From JADLGH01 sp964586675 (GTDB lineage Bacteria > Desulfobacterota_D > UBA1144 > Nemesobacterales > UBA2774): a stretch of DNA of 64,000 bases. Position 1 is the first letter of the stretch. Each line of letters begins with the position of its first letter. The DNA lies in NCBI GenBank assembly GCA_964586675.1, contig CAZPHQ010000002.1, positions 160,466 to 224,465 on the forward strand. Reading direction: 5' to 3'. Under the pieces are notes generated by a model, which worked only from the letters and a program-made list of their open reading frames with translations, did not search any database and was not told the DNA's origin. The translations under genes were made by a program, and so were the position numbers. Below are positions 34,287 through 42,003 of this stretch, piece after piece.

Positions 34287-35849
34287 TTAGCTCGCGTAGG
34301 CCGTGGACCTTACTTCCCTTATTACGGTTATCTTAATCTGGCCAGGGTAGGCAACCTCACGCTCTATCTTCTTCGCTATCTCGTGCGAAAGGAGCGCACC
34401 CTCTTCGTCGTTTACCTTCGAGCTTTCGACGATTACCCTGACCTCACGGCCCGCCTGTATGGCGTAGCACTTCTCGACGCCGCGGAAGGAGCCCGCGATG
34501 CTTTCGATGTCGTTGATACGCTTGACGTAGGCCTCGTATGTTTCTCTCCTCGCGCCGGGACGGGCCGCCGAAATGGCGTCCGCCGCCTGGACGAGTATGG
34601 CGAGAAGGAGCTGGGGATGAGGATCGTGCGCCATGGCGACAGCCTCGATGATTTCCTTCGGCTCGCCGTACTTCCTGACGAGGTCTTCGCCGATATCGAC
34701 GTGGGAGCCTTCGATTTCGTGGTCGACGGCCTTGCCGATGTCGTGAAGGAGCCCTCCCCTCTTGGCGAGCTTGACGTCGTATCCGATCTCCGACGCCAGA
34801 ATGCCGCATATGAACGCGACCTCGATCGAGTGATTGAGTATATTCTGGGAATAGCTCGTCCTGTACTTGAGCCTGCCGACGAGCTTTATGAGCTCGGGGT
34901 GCATCGAGGGGATGCCTAGATCGAAGAGCGCCGCTTCGCCGGCCTTCTGGATCTCGCGCTCGATTTCCTTTTCGACGTCGGAGACTATCTCTTCGATGCG
35001 CGCGGGGTGAATCCTGCCGTCGTTTATCAGCTTTTCGAGTGAAACTCTCGCTACTTCCCTTCGTATGGGGTTGAGCGACGAGACGACTACCGTTTCAGGG
35101 GTGTCGTCGATTATGATGTCTACCCCCGTCCTCGCCTCTATCGACCTTATGTTCCTTCCCTCGCGGCCGATGATCCTTCCCTTCATATCGTCGTTCGGGA
35201 GGTTGACGACGGATATCGTCTTTTCGCTCGTGTACTCGCCGGAGTATTTCTGTATGGCGAGGGCGATAATGTCCTTGGCCTTCCGCTCGGCTTCCTCGTG
35301 GAGCTGCTCGTCTATCTGTTTTAACTTCTTCGCGGCCTCGTGTCGGGCTTCGTCTTCTATTATATTGACGAGCTCGTTCTTGGCCGCCTCCTGAGTCATG
35401 CCGGCTATGTCTTCAATTTTCTTCCTGGCTTCGTCGATAACGGAATCGAGCTCCTTTTGCTTATTCGAAAGCGACTGGTCTTTAGAGACGAGGTCGCGCT
35501 CTTTTTTTCCGGCGTCCGATTCCCTCTTTTCTACAGCCTCGTACTTCTTGTCGAGCACTTCCTCCTTTTTCTGAAGCCTTTTTTCGGCCTTGAACAGCTC
35601 TTTCTGCTTCTCCCTTACTTCGAACTCTATTTCCGCCGTTCTCTTCTCTACTATCTCCTTGGCCTTCAGTTCACCCTGAATCCTTACCTTGTCCGCTTCC
35701 TTCCTGGCATTCTCGATAATGATTTCGGCTTCGTCCTTCTTTAAAGCGATCTTCTTTTTAAGCTCCATCTGTTTGTAAAGATGATGAACCGCAAAACCCA
35801 GCACGAAAGCTACGGCCGCCACCAGGGCCGCTATTATCCATGCAGACAT
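34287..35849 (-). CDS. rny: Ribonuclease Y
   Basis: 520-residue membrane-anchored endoribonuclease that starts mRNA decay. N-terminal helix (WIIAALVAAVAFVLGFAVHH, 4-23), long charged coiled coil (about 30-190), KH domain (about 210-270: MKGRIIGREGRNIRSIEARTG), HD domain with metal-binding HxnHD (ILNHSIEVAFICG, GGLLHDIGKAVDHE) and the C-terminal RNase Y region ending TVIREVRSTAYAS. AGGAGG lies 8 bases before the ATG. Third or fourth gene of a zapA-formyl-THF cyclo-ligase-rny run. Confidence 0.97.
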   Translation of the reverse strand: MSAWIIAALVAAVAFVLGFAVHHLYKQMELKKKIALKKDEAEIIIENARKEADKVRIQGELKAKEIVEKRTAEIEFEVREKQKELFKAEKRLQKKEEVLDKKYEAVEKRESDAGKKERDLVSKDQSLSNKQKELDSVIDEARKKIEDIAGMTQEAAKNELVNIIEDEARHEAAKKLKQIDEQLHEEAERKAKDIIALAIQKYSGEYTSEKTISVVNLPNDDMKGRIIGREGRNIRSIEARTGVDIIIDDTPETVVVSSLNPIRREVARVSLEKLINDGRIHPARIEEIVSDVEKEIEREIQKAGEAALFDLGIPSMHPELIKLVGRLKYRTSYSQNILNHSIEVAFICGILASEIGYDVKLAKRGGLLHDIGKAVDHEIEGSHVDIGEDLVRKYGEPKEIIEAVAMAHDPHPQLLLAILVQAADAISAARPGARRETYEAYVKRINDIESIAGSFRGVEKCYAIQAGREVRVIVESSKVNDEEGALLSHEIAKKIEREVAYPGQIKITVIREVRSTAYAS

Positions 35850-35864
35850 TTTAGCTACCTCCTG

Positions 35865-36545
35865 TTATTCTCTTGCAATAAACACCCCCGACTCCGTTAT
35901 CACCATACCGCAACCGAGGTCGTGCTTCCCCCGGGGTACGGATTTCAACACCTGAAAGCCGTACGCGAGGGCAATTCTTTTTTCGCGCGGGACTCTCGCC
36001 ACCGCGCGGTCGTAATATCCTTTTCCGTATCCTATTCTGTTTCCCGATGTGTCGAAAGCCACTCCCGGAAGGAGGACGAGGTCGAGCCCGCGGGCCTCTT
36101 CGGATGATACCGGGGGTTCCGGTATGCCGTAGGCGCCCGGAGAAAGCTCCGAGAGATCGCGCACCCTCCTGAACAGGAGCTCACCGCCGGCTACGACGGG
36201 GAAATAAGCCTCCCTGCCGCCGGCAACGATGTCAGCGAAGATTTCGGACGTATCGACTTCGTTTCTTACCGGGGAATAAAGAGCTATCCTGGCCGCGTTT
36301 CTATAACAATCGAGCGCGGCGAGCGCCGTGAAGATCGCACTGCTTTTAAGCCGCAGTTCTTCCCGGCTTCTGTTTATTCTCAGACCGAGAATAAAAGAGC
36401 GAACGGATTCTTTATCGTTGGAAAGATTTAAACTCCCTGCCTCGGCGACGGAATGGAGCTCTTCAGCATTTTCAAAATCATCTGTATTTATACGAGTCTT
36501 CCAATTCTTCTCTTCCGAGTCCTTCTCTAAGAACGCCTTCGTCAA
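35865..36545 (-). CDS. 5-formyltetrahydrofolate cyclo-ligase, start uncertain
   Basis: Converts 5-formyl-THF to 5,10-methenyl-THF using ATP. The family body is clear from about residue 45 of this frame: ESVRSFILGLRINRSREEL, IALYSPVRNEVDTSEI, the substrate/ATP site LVLLPGVAFDTSGNRIGYGKGYYDR and LAYGFQVL. The start is a problem: between the zapA stop (36478) and the conserved N-terminus there is no in-frame ATG, GTG or TTG. The nearest are TTG at 36545 (used here) and GTG at 36617, both inside zapA and without a convincing ribosome site. A one-base indel or an unusual start codon is possible (see findings). Located between zapA and rny. Confidence 0.82.
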   Translation of the reverse strand: MTKAFLEKDSEEKNWKTRINTDDFENAEELHSVAEAGSLNLSNDKESVRSFILGLRINRSREELRLKSSAIFTALAALDCYRNAARIALYSPVRNEVDTSEIFADIVAGGREAYFPVVAGGELLFRRVRDLSELSPGAYGIPEPPVSSEEARGLDLVLLPGVAFDTSGNRIGYGKGYYDRAVARVPREKRIALAYGFQVLKSVPRGKHDLGCGMVITESGVFIARE

Positions 36546-36840
36546 AACCGAATGTTTCTTTGTCGCTGAGGGAGTTATCCAGTATTTTGACCAATCTGTT
36601 AGATCTCTCTTCGGCACTTTCTTTAAATTCCTTGAAGTCCTTCAATAGCTTGAAGTAATCATCTGTAATCTTCAGCATGGCAAGTAGTACCGGCCTGGGC
36701 ACGGCTGCGCCGCTCTCCTGTCCGGAAATTTCTTTTATCTTCTGTTCAAGATATGTTGCTATCTCCTGAACGTAATTCTCTTCAGCATCGGTTTTAATAA
36801 AATATTCGATGTCGAAAAATTTAATTTTAAGACGCTTCAA
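36478..36840 (-). CDS. zapA: Cell division protein ZapA
   Basis: 120-residue FtsZ-bundling protein. The N-terminal ZapA domain reads KRLKIKFFDIEYFIKTDAEE (beta strands) followed by YVQEIATYLEQKIKEI, then a long coiled coil (AMLKITDDYFKLLKDFKEFKESAEERS). The start is a TTG at 36840, two bases after the stop of the preceding coiled-coil gene, with AGAGG upstream; ZapA alignments begin at this residue. An acidic C-terminal tail of about 20 residues is longer than usual. Confidence 0.88.
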   Translation of the reverse strand: MKRLKIKFFDIEYFIKTDAEENYVQEIATYLEQKIKEISGQESGAAVPRPVLLAMLKITDDYFKLLKDFKEFKESAEERSNRLVKILDNSLSDKETFGFDEGVLREGLGREELEDSYKYR

Positions 36841-36841
36841 C

Positions 36842-37063
36842 CTATGCCTCTGACCTGCTCAAATATATCTCGACCTTCTCTATAACTCTGTCGAGCTTCT
36901 GCTTGATTTCATCTCTTTCTTTTTCGAGTTTCTTGACACTATCCCTGAGTTTGGACACTTCCTCAAGGAGGTTTTTATGCTCCACCTCGAGCTTTGTTTT
37001 CCTCGACAAAGCCTCTTTGATTTTGCCTTCTAGAATATCCATTGTTTCCATTATCTTACACAT
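36842..37063 (-). CDS. ZapB-like short coiled-coil protein
   Basis: About 73 residues, almost entirely coiled coil: MDILEGKIKEALSRKTKLEVEHKNLLEEVSKLRDSVKKLEKERDE and so on (heptads of Leu/Val). Size, coiled-coil character and position directly upstream of zapA resemble ZapB or an analogous divisome linker; this is by context, since coiled coils align poorly. The ATG at 37063 is used; a TTG at 37096 and ATGs at about 37051 and 37042 are alternatives and no strong ribosome site decides. Divergent from prfA. Confidence 0.65.
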   Translation of the reverse strand: MCKIMETMDILEGKIKEALSRKTKLEVEHKNLLEEVSKLRDSVKKLEKERDEIKQKLDRVIEKVEIYLSRSEA

Positions 37064-37120
37064 CACAAGTTTAATCTTATCTTGAAATTTATGCAAGATG
37101 TGTGATGATATTAGGCTGAA

Positions 37121-38194
37121 ATGCCCGAAACAGGTATGCTAAAAAGGCTCGAGGAAGTCGAGAAAAAGTACCTCGAAATAGAGCAGAGCTTGAACAGCCC
37201 GGACATCAGTCCGCCGGAAATTCATAAGTATTCTAAGGAACTTTCGGACCTCGACGAGCTTGTCGAGACCTACAGAAGCTATAAAAAAACCCTCGAAAGG
37301 ATAGAGGAAAACAGGGCCCTGCTCAAGGATAAGGACCTCGGGGAGCTTGCGCGCGAGGAGCTGGAGGAATTAGAGGAGGATCTCGCCCGCCTGGAAAACG
37401 AGCTCAGGACGCTCCTCCTGCCGAAGGACCCGAACGACGCCAAAAACGTCTTCCTCGAGATAAGGGGCGGGACCGGCGGCGACGAGGCCGCCCTCTTCGC
37501 GGCCGACCTCTTCAGGATGTATTCGAAGTATGCCGAGGCCAGGAGATGGAAGGTCGAGATAATAAGCCTGAGCGAGACAGGCATAGGCGGTATAAAAGAA
37601 ATTGTCGCAGCCATCGAGGGCAAGGACGTATTCAGCCGGATGAAATACGAAAGCGGCGTCCACAGGGTGCAGCGTGTGCCGTCGACGGAGACGAGCGGGC
37701 GGATTCACACATCCACCGCGACCGTGGCGATTCTGGCGGAGCCGGACGAGGTGGAAGTCGAGATAGACGAGAAAGAGCTCAAGATAGACACATACAGGGC
37801 GTCGGGGCCGGGCGGACAGCACGTCAACAAGACGGACTCTGCGATAAGGATAACGCACCTCCCGACGGGAATAGTAGTACAGTGCCAGGACGAGAGGTCT
37901 CAGCACAAGAACAGGGCGCACGCCATGAGGATGCTCCGCGCGAAGCTCTACGAGATAGAAGAGGAGAAGCGGAGAAACGAGATAGCCAGCGCGAGGAAGA
38001 GCCTTGTCGGGACGGGGGACAGGAGCGAGAAGATACGAACCTACAACTACAGGGACGGAAGGATTACTGACCACAGGATCGGGCTCACCTTATACAAGAT
38101 AGAAGCCATACTCAACGGGGAGCTCGACGAGCTGGTCGACGCCCTGACGGCTTACTACCAGACTGAAATCCTGAAACAAGCGGCGTATTCCTGA
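37121..38194 (+). CDS. prfA: Peptide chain release factor 1
   Basis: 357-residue RF1 that terminates at UAA and UAG. Domain 2 holds the stop-codon-recognising region with the PxT-type motif (VPSTETSGRIHTSTATVAI), and domain 3 holds the peptidyl-hydrolysis GGQ in YRASGPGGQHVNKTDSAIRI. The C-terminal region RSEKIRTYNYRDGRITDHR is typical. AGG lies 5 bases before the ATG at 37121; a second in-frame ATG at 37136 is possible. No hemK/prmC follows; the next gene is the CcsA-like protein. Confidence 0.96.
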   Translation: MPETGMLKRLEEVEKKYLEIEQSLNSPDISPPEIHKYSKELSDLDELVETYRSYKKTLERIEENRALLKDKDLGELAREELEELEEDLARLENELRTLLLPKDPNDAKNVFLEIRGGTGGDEAALFAADLFRMYSKYAEARRWKVEIISLSETGIGGIKEIVAAIEGKDVFSRMKYESGVHRVQRVPSTETSGRIHTSTATVAILAEPDEVEVEIDEKELKIDTYRASGPGGQHVNKTDSAIRITHLPTGIVVQCQDERSQHKNRAHAMRMLRAKLYEIEEEKRRNEIASARKSLVGTGDRSEKIRTYNYRDGRITDHRIGLTLYKIEAILNGELDELVDALTAYYQTEILKQAAYS

Positions 38195-38283
38195 CCGTCT
38201 TGTGTTAAACTACACCTGCCATTCCGGACGGCCGCGCCCGGCGCCGGATAGACCTGACAAATTTCATAATTCAGAAGCTTTTA

Positions 38284-38312
38284 TTGTATTTAAAGACGAC
38301 GCTTAATAGAAT
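38284..38312 (+). promoter_or_regulatory. Predicted promoter of ccsA-like gene, leaderless
   Basis: TTGTAT (38284-38289), 17 bases, TAGAAT (38307-38312); the ATG at 38319 coincides with the expected first transcribed base. No Shine-Dalgarno is present. Confidence 0.5.
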
Positions 38313-38318
38313 ATAGAC

Positions 38319-39131
38319 ATGGACTTGTACTGGATCCCGGTTCTCTGCTACTTCGCGGCCACCTTATTCTACATGGGCTACCTTTTCATGAACCACAAGA
38401 GCGGCCTCAGGATAGGCTTCTATATGGTCGTCCTCGGAACGCTGACCCAGGCCGCGAGCCTCGCCGCGCTTTACATAAAGGGTATACCCATCGCCGGGGG
38501 GCTCGACACGACCCTCTACCTCTTCGCCCTTTTCATCACGATCGCGTTCATAGGATCGCAGCTCAAGTTCAACGCCCCTATACTCGGGACATTCGTATCG
38601 CCGCTTGCGTTTATCATGACCCTGCCTCATGTGATCCTGCCAAAGGGGATGATAGAGCACAACCCGTCGCTCATGAACCCGTGGGTGCTCGTGCATATAG
38701 TGCTCATACTCTTAGGCGAGGCGCTTTTTACAGTCGCATTCATATCTGGCCTCCTCTACATATTCGAGGAGAGGAAGATAAAGTCGAAGCACGTGGGAAG
38801 CTTCCTCCAGAAATTGCCTTCACTTACGACCCTCGACAGGATAAACCACATATGCCTTCTCGCCGGATTCCCGCTTCTCACACTGGGGCTTGCGCTGGGC
38901 CTTCTACTGGCGAAGGAGATATGGGGGGAGGCGTGGGTGTGGGGGCAGAAGGAGACCTGGTCGATGGTGACCTGGGTTTTATACGCGGTGCTTCTCCACG
39001 GGAGGCTGTCGTCGGGATGGAAGGGGAAGAAGGCGGCTTTCGGCGCAGTGCTAGGCTTCGGAATTATACTTTTTACCCTGTTCGTGATCGGCTACATGTC
39101 GCCCGGCCAGCACGATTTCCTCGAATATTAA
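38319..39131 (+). CDS. CcsA/HemX-like cytochrome c assembly membrane protein
   Basis: 270 residues with about eight membrane helices. The haem-handling WWD-type segment is WGEAWVWGQKETWSMVTWVLYAVLLH, given here as the pieces WGEAWVWGQKETW and WVLYAVLLHGR; His residues in HIVLILLGEALF, DRINHICL and the final GYMSPGQHDF could ligate haem. Such proteins act in system II cytochrome c maturation or, as HemX, near hemA. No hemA, resB or c-type cytochrome is nearby, so the precise role is open. Confidence 0.82.
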   Translation: MDLYWIPVLCYFAATLFYMGYLFMNHKSGLRIGFYMVVLGTLTQAASLAALYIKGIPIAGGLDTTLYLFALFITIAFIGSQLKFNAPILGTFVSPLAFIMTLPHVILPKGMIEHNPSLMNPWVLVHIVLILLGEALFTVAFISGLLYIFEERKIKSKHVGSFLQKLPSLTTLDRINHICLLAGFPLLTLGLALGLLLAKEIWGEAWVWGQKETWSMVTWVLYAVLLHGRLSSGWKGKKAAFGAVLGFGIILFTLFVIGYMSPGQHDFLEY

Positions 39132-39144
39132 ACGGTGCGCGCTC

Positions 39145-40293
39145 TCACTTTACCTTCATTATATCTATAATCTCACCCCTGCTTACGGAGAGAATCCGCG
39201 GGCGCGGGGATATCTGAAGGCTTCCGGTCTTGTCTCTTTTCGACATATATTCGGATGACGAGACAAGATTTTCGAGCGCCTTTAAGAAGGCTTCGCCGTT
39301 CCGGCCCCCGCCCGCCGCTCTCAGCATGAGCGAAACGCCCGAATAGACCTGGTATTCGAACGAGCCGGGCGTCTCTCCGCGCTGCGTTTCGAAATCCCGG
39401 CTGAAGCCGACCCAGCCGCTGTCGCCGAAGTGAAAGAAGTCCGTGTATACGGCCCTGTAGACGAAGCCGTCGATCTGGCCGCCGGCGAGCTTGAGGAAGG
39501 ACGCGCTGTTCCAGGTGGCCGGGCCTAAAAAGAGGACGTCCGAGAGGCGCGGGTTCTGCTTCAGGCGGAGTATGAGCTCCGCCGAGGCCGCAGCGCCGTC
39601 TGGAATAAATATGGAATCCGGGTTTATCGAGGCTATCCATTCCGTTTCCCCGGAGAGGTCCCTCTCGCCGGGAGGGTAGCCCTTTTCGTAGACTATTCTT
39701 CCGCCGGAGTTTGTGGCGGCTTCCCTGAAGAGATTCGCGAGCTCCCTGCCTGTCGCCGTTTCGGGGTAGAGGACGCCGAACGTCCGCGCGCCGAGCTCGC
39801 GGGCGGCGTAAGACGAGAGTGCCCTCGTCTGCTCTTCGAGCGAGTAGAAGAATTTGACGACGTAGGGCCCGCCAAGGGATTCGCTTTCCGAGACGGGGAA
39901 TACTATCGTCGGGACCTTCGTTTTATCTGCCTGCCCGGCTAGGGCGCCCGCGTATCCGGATGGAATGGGACCGATTATGAACGAGAGGCCCTTTACGGAG
40001 AGTAGCTCGCCGAGCGCCTGCTCCAGTTTTTCGCCGCCGCTGCCGATATCCTTTACTATTATCCTGTATCCGCCCGGATACGGGCCCTGCCCCGCCGCGG
40101 AGAGTATAGCCCTAAGGGCCTTGTCGCCGACCTGGCTGTATTTGCCGCTCAGGGGGAGGAGGCACCCAACGGGGATTTCGCCGCCGGGCAGTGAAGGAGA
40201 TGCGGGAGGCGGCGCCGTCCGGGCATGGAGCGGTGTGAAGGAGATCAGAAGCCCTAAAAGAAGAATAAGGGTTCCGCATAGCGGCCTTTTCAT
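39145..40293 (-). CDS. Periplasmic substrate-binding protein, LivJ/LppC-like type I fold
   Basis: About 382 residues. A signal peptide (KRPLCGTLILLLGLLISFTPLHA) is followed by a Pro-rich linker and a type I periplasmic-binding fold: IPVGCLLPLSGKYSQVGDKALRAI, then FIIGPIPSGYAGALAGQADKTKVP, GARTFGVLYPETATGRELANLF and SIFIPDGAAASAELI. This set matches penicillin-binding-protein activators (LppC/LpoA) and branched-chain amino-acid binding proteins. No ABC permease genes are adjacent, which favours the LppC-like alternative. The start at 40293 gives a standard signal peptide; an ATG at 40323 is also possible and neither has a clear ribosome site. Confidence 0.75.
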   Translation of the reverse strand: MKRPLCGTLILLLGLLISFTPLHARTAPPPASPSLPGGEIPVGCLLPLSGKYSQVGDKALRAILSAAGQGPYPGGYRIIVKDIGSGGEKLEQALGELLSVKGLSFIIGPIPSGYAGALAGQADKTKVPTIVFPVSESESLGGPYVVKFFYSLEEQTRALSSYAARELGARTFGVLYPETATGRELANLFREAATNSGGRIVYEKGYPPGERDLSGETEWIASINPDSIFIPDGAAASAELILRLKQNPRLSDVLFLGPATWNSASFLKLAGGQIDGFVYRAVYTDFFHFGDSGWVGFSRDFETQRGETPGSFEYQVYSGVSLMLRAAGGGRNGEAFLKALENLVSSSEYMSKRDKTGSLQISPRPRILSVSRGEIIDIMKVK

Positions 40294-40497
40294 AGGTATA
40301 TAGTTACCGTTTTGAGTCGGCATTTACAGGGGAGGCGGTAAATAATCCCTCATTCCGAAGCCCATGCGAGATAGGATTTCCGGGAAAGCGGGCGAGAACC
40401 CCGGCGATTTACGCTAATGCTATGGTTCCCGGGATGCTCGCCGCGCATCTACTTTTGATTATTACAAAATATTATTGTGCAACTGCTAACTGATACC

Positions 40498-40525
40498 TTG
40501 ACAAAAGGCCCTGCCGGATTATATT
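40498..40525 (+). promoter_or_regulatory. Predicted promoter of the phasin-like gene
   Basis: TTGACA (40498-40503), 16 bases, TATATT (40520-40525). Transcription would begin near 40532, which excludes the ATG at 40530 and supports the ATG at 40551. Confidence 0.6.
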
Positions 40526-40550
40526 TGTAATGAAAGGAGAGGTTAACGAC

Positions 40551-40973
40551 ATGCCAGCAAAAAAAGCGCACAGGACGGCGGCGCCGGAAGCCACCCCGAG
40601 CGAGAATTCCGGCGAGGCGTTAAAAGAGATAAGCGGTATAGTCAGGGAGAATTATCTTATAGGACTCGACGCCGCTCATTCCATCGTCGAGGAAAATAAG
40701 AGGTTCGTGGATTCACAGCTGGAGTATTTGAACAGGCTCCAGAAGGAATATGCGGCGCAGCTTAAGTCGGCGCTCGGCGCGATACCGGGCGAATACGGCG
40801 GGTGGGACGTCGGAGGAAGGCTCGACCTTATGCTGGAGCTTCAGAACAGATGCCTGGCATCCGTTAAAAAGACCTCGGACAACTATACGAAGGAGTTTCT
40901 GGACCTGAACCAGAAGTCGGTGGAAAGGACATTCTCCGCCCTAGACAGGTTCGTGAGCTCGCTTGCGCCCTGA
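40551..40973 (+). CDS. Phasin-like PHA granule-associated protein
   Basis: 140 residues, helical and without Cys-rich or enzymatic motifs. After a basic, Ala-rich N-terminus it reads ALKEISGIVRENYLIGLDAAHSIVEENKRFVDSQLEYLNRLQ, an amphipathic helix pair as in phasins, and later LMLELQNRCLASVKKTSDNYTKEFLDL. Start at 40551 follows GGAGAGG at 8 bases and the promoter position; the upstream ATG at 40530 would begin at the transcription start. First of the PHA-related genes on the plus strand. Phasin assignment rests on size, helicity and neighbours. Confidence 0.68.
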   Translation: MPAKKAHRTAAPEATPSENSGEALKEISGIVRENYLIGLDAAHSIVEENKRFVDSQLEYLNRLQKEYAAQLKSALGAIPGEYGGWDVGGRLDLMLELQNRCLASVKKTSDNYTKEFLDLNQKSVERTFSALDRFVSSLAP

Positions 40974-41004
40974 GCGCGGCCAGGGGGCCGGGCTGCTTCC
41001 CGGG

Positions 41005-41044
41005 GCGGATATATGCGGATATATGCGGATATATATAGTATAAT
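41005..41044 (+). promoter_or_regulatory. Three helically phased 10-bp repeats before the -10 of the phaE-phaC operon
   Basis: GCGGATATAT occurs three times head to tail (41005-41034), followed by TATAAT at 41039-41044. The usual -35 position falls within the repeats and does not match TTGACA. One repeat per helical turn suggests an activator binding one face of DNA. Transcription would start near 41051, 46 bases before the GTG of the first PhaE-like gene. Confidence 0.55.
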
Positions 41045-41096
41045 ATTCGTAGTGAGTCTATAAAATCGGATGGCAAGTCGTGCCGGAGGGCCGGAA

Positions 41097-41468
41097 GTGA
41101 GCAAACAGAAAGAGTACGCCGATATGTACTATTTCGGATACTTCAAGAAGCTTTACGAATCGTGGGAAGAATCCACGAACAAGATGATGGACGTTTGGAT
41201 AAACAGCCCGTTCATGGACAGGGCAGTGGAAAAGTCCTCCGAGTTCAAGGATTACATACACGGCTTCATAGAGCAGACGCTCGAAACCAGGTGCACTCCC
41301 CGAAAGAAGGAGATGGACCGGCTCAACGACACCATAGACTCGCTCGAAGCTAAAATAGCCGAGCTCGAACAGAAGATTGCCGGCCTCGAGGGAAGGCCGG
41401 TAAAGACTGCGGCAGCGCGGAAACCCGCGGCAAAAAAACCGGCGAAGAAAGCCAAGGAGAGAAAATAA
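41097..41468 (+). CDS. Miniature PhaE-like PHA synthase subunit with Lys/Ala/Pro tail
   Basis: 123 residues from the GTG at 41097, chosen because GGAGGG lies 7 bases upstream; the ATG at 41070 has no ribosome site. Residues 16-37 (FKKLYESWEESTNKMMDVWINSP) carry a Y-x2-WE...W...P module shared with the next gene. Residues about 67-98 form a coiled coil beginning TPRKKEMDRLNDTIDSLE, the usual C-terminal element of PhaE/PhaM-type proteins. Residues 102-123 are a basic tail (KTAAARKPAAKKPAKKAK...) like those of DNA-binding phasins. Full PhaE is about three times longer. Its stop shares a base with the next start. Confidence 0.72.
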   Translation: MSKQKEYADMYYFGYFKKLYESWEESTNKMMDVWINSPFMDRAVEKSSEFKDYIHGFIEQTLETRCTPRKKEMDRLNDTIDSLEAKIAELEQKIAGLEGRPVKTAAARKPAAKKPAKKAKERK

Positions 41469-41920
41469 TGGGCAACGAAAGCTTCGATTACACCGAACAG
41501 TACAAGAAACTTTACGAGGCATGGGAAAAGACCATGTCCGAAGCCATGGACGTGTGGAAGAAAAACCCGCTCGTGAAGACCGGGGTCGAAGAGGCCGAAG
41601 AATACGATCCGGTCGAGCAGTACAAGAAATTCTACGAGGCGTGGGAAAAATCTTCCTCGGAGATCCTCGAGAAATGGGTGAACAGCCCCCTCTTCGCCGC
41701 CAACATAGGAAAGGCAGTCGAGAAGTCTTCGGACCTCAAGAAGCACTTCGACGAAGCCGTGGAGAAGGTTCTCAAGAACATGCGCTTCCCGACAAAGACC
41801 GACATAGACAGGGTGCTCTCTTCAATAAATAACCTCGAGGAAAAGATCAACGACCTCGCGGACAAGATAGAGGAAGCGAACACACCCCCGCCCGCACCGC
41901 GTGCGCAGAAGAAGAAGTAA
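41468..41920 (+). CDS. PhaE-like PHA synthase subunit with duplicated module
   Basis: 150 residues. The segment EQYKKLYEAWE (10-20) recurs as EQYKKFYEAWE (50-60), and each is followed at the same distance by W and NPL/NSPL; the repeat period is 40 residues. Residues 86-135 (KSSDLKKHF, RFPTKTDIDRVLSSINNLEEKI) parallel the corresponding part of the preceding protein. The tail is Pro-rich then Lys (PPPAPRAQKKK). AAGGAG lies 8 bases before the ATG, and TAATG links it to the preceding gene. Immediately upstream of phaC, as expected for a class III synthase activator subunit. Confidence 0.75.
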   Translation: MGNESFDYTEQYKKLYEAWEKTMSEAMDVWKKNPLVKTGVEEAEEYDPVEQYKKFYEAWEKSSSEILEKWVNSPLFAANIGKAVEKSSDLKKHFDEAVEKVLKNMRFPTKTDIDRVLSSINNLEEKINDLADKIEEANTPPPAPRAQKKK

Positions 41921-42003
41921 TCCGGGCATTACCGCAATTTTAAAGCAAACAAGAGGACGCAAGTCCGCATTAATAAAGCTAAGGGCCAGGGAGGCCGGAA
42001 ATA

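Noticed and set aside
36478..36480. 6S RNA between zapA and formyl-THF cyclo-ligase, as in gammaproteobacteria
   Set aside because: The two genes are contiguous or overlapping here; there is no room for a 180-base RNA.
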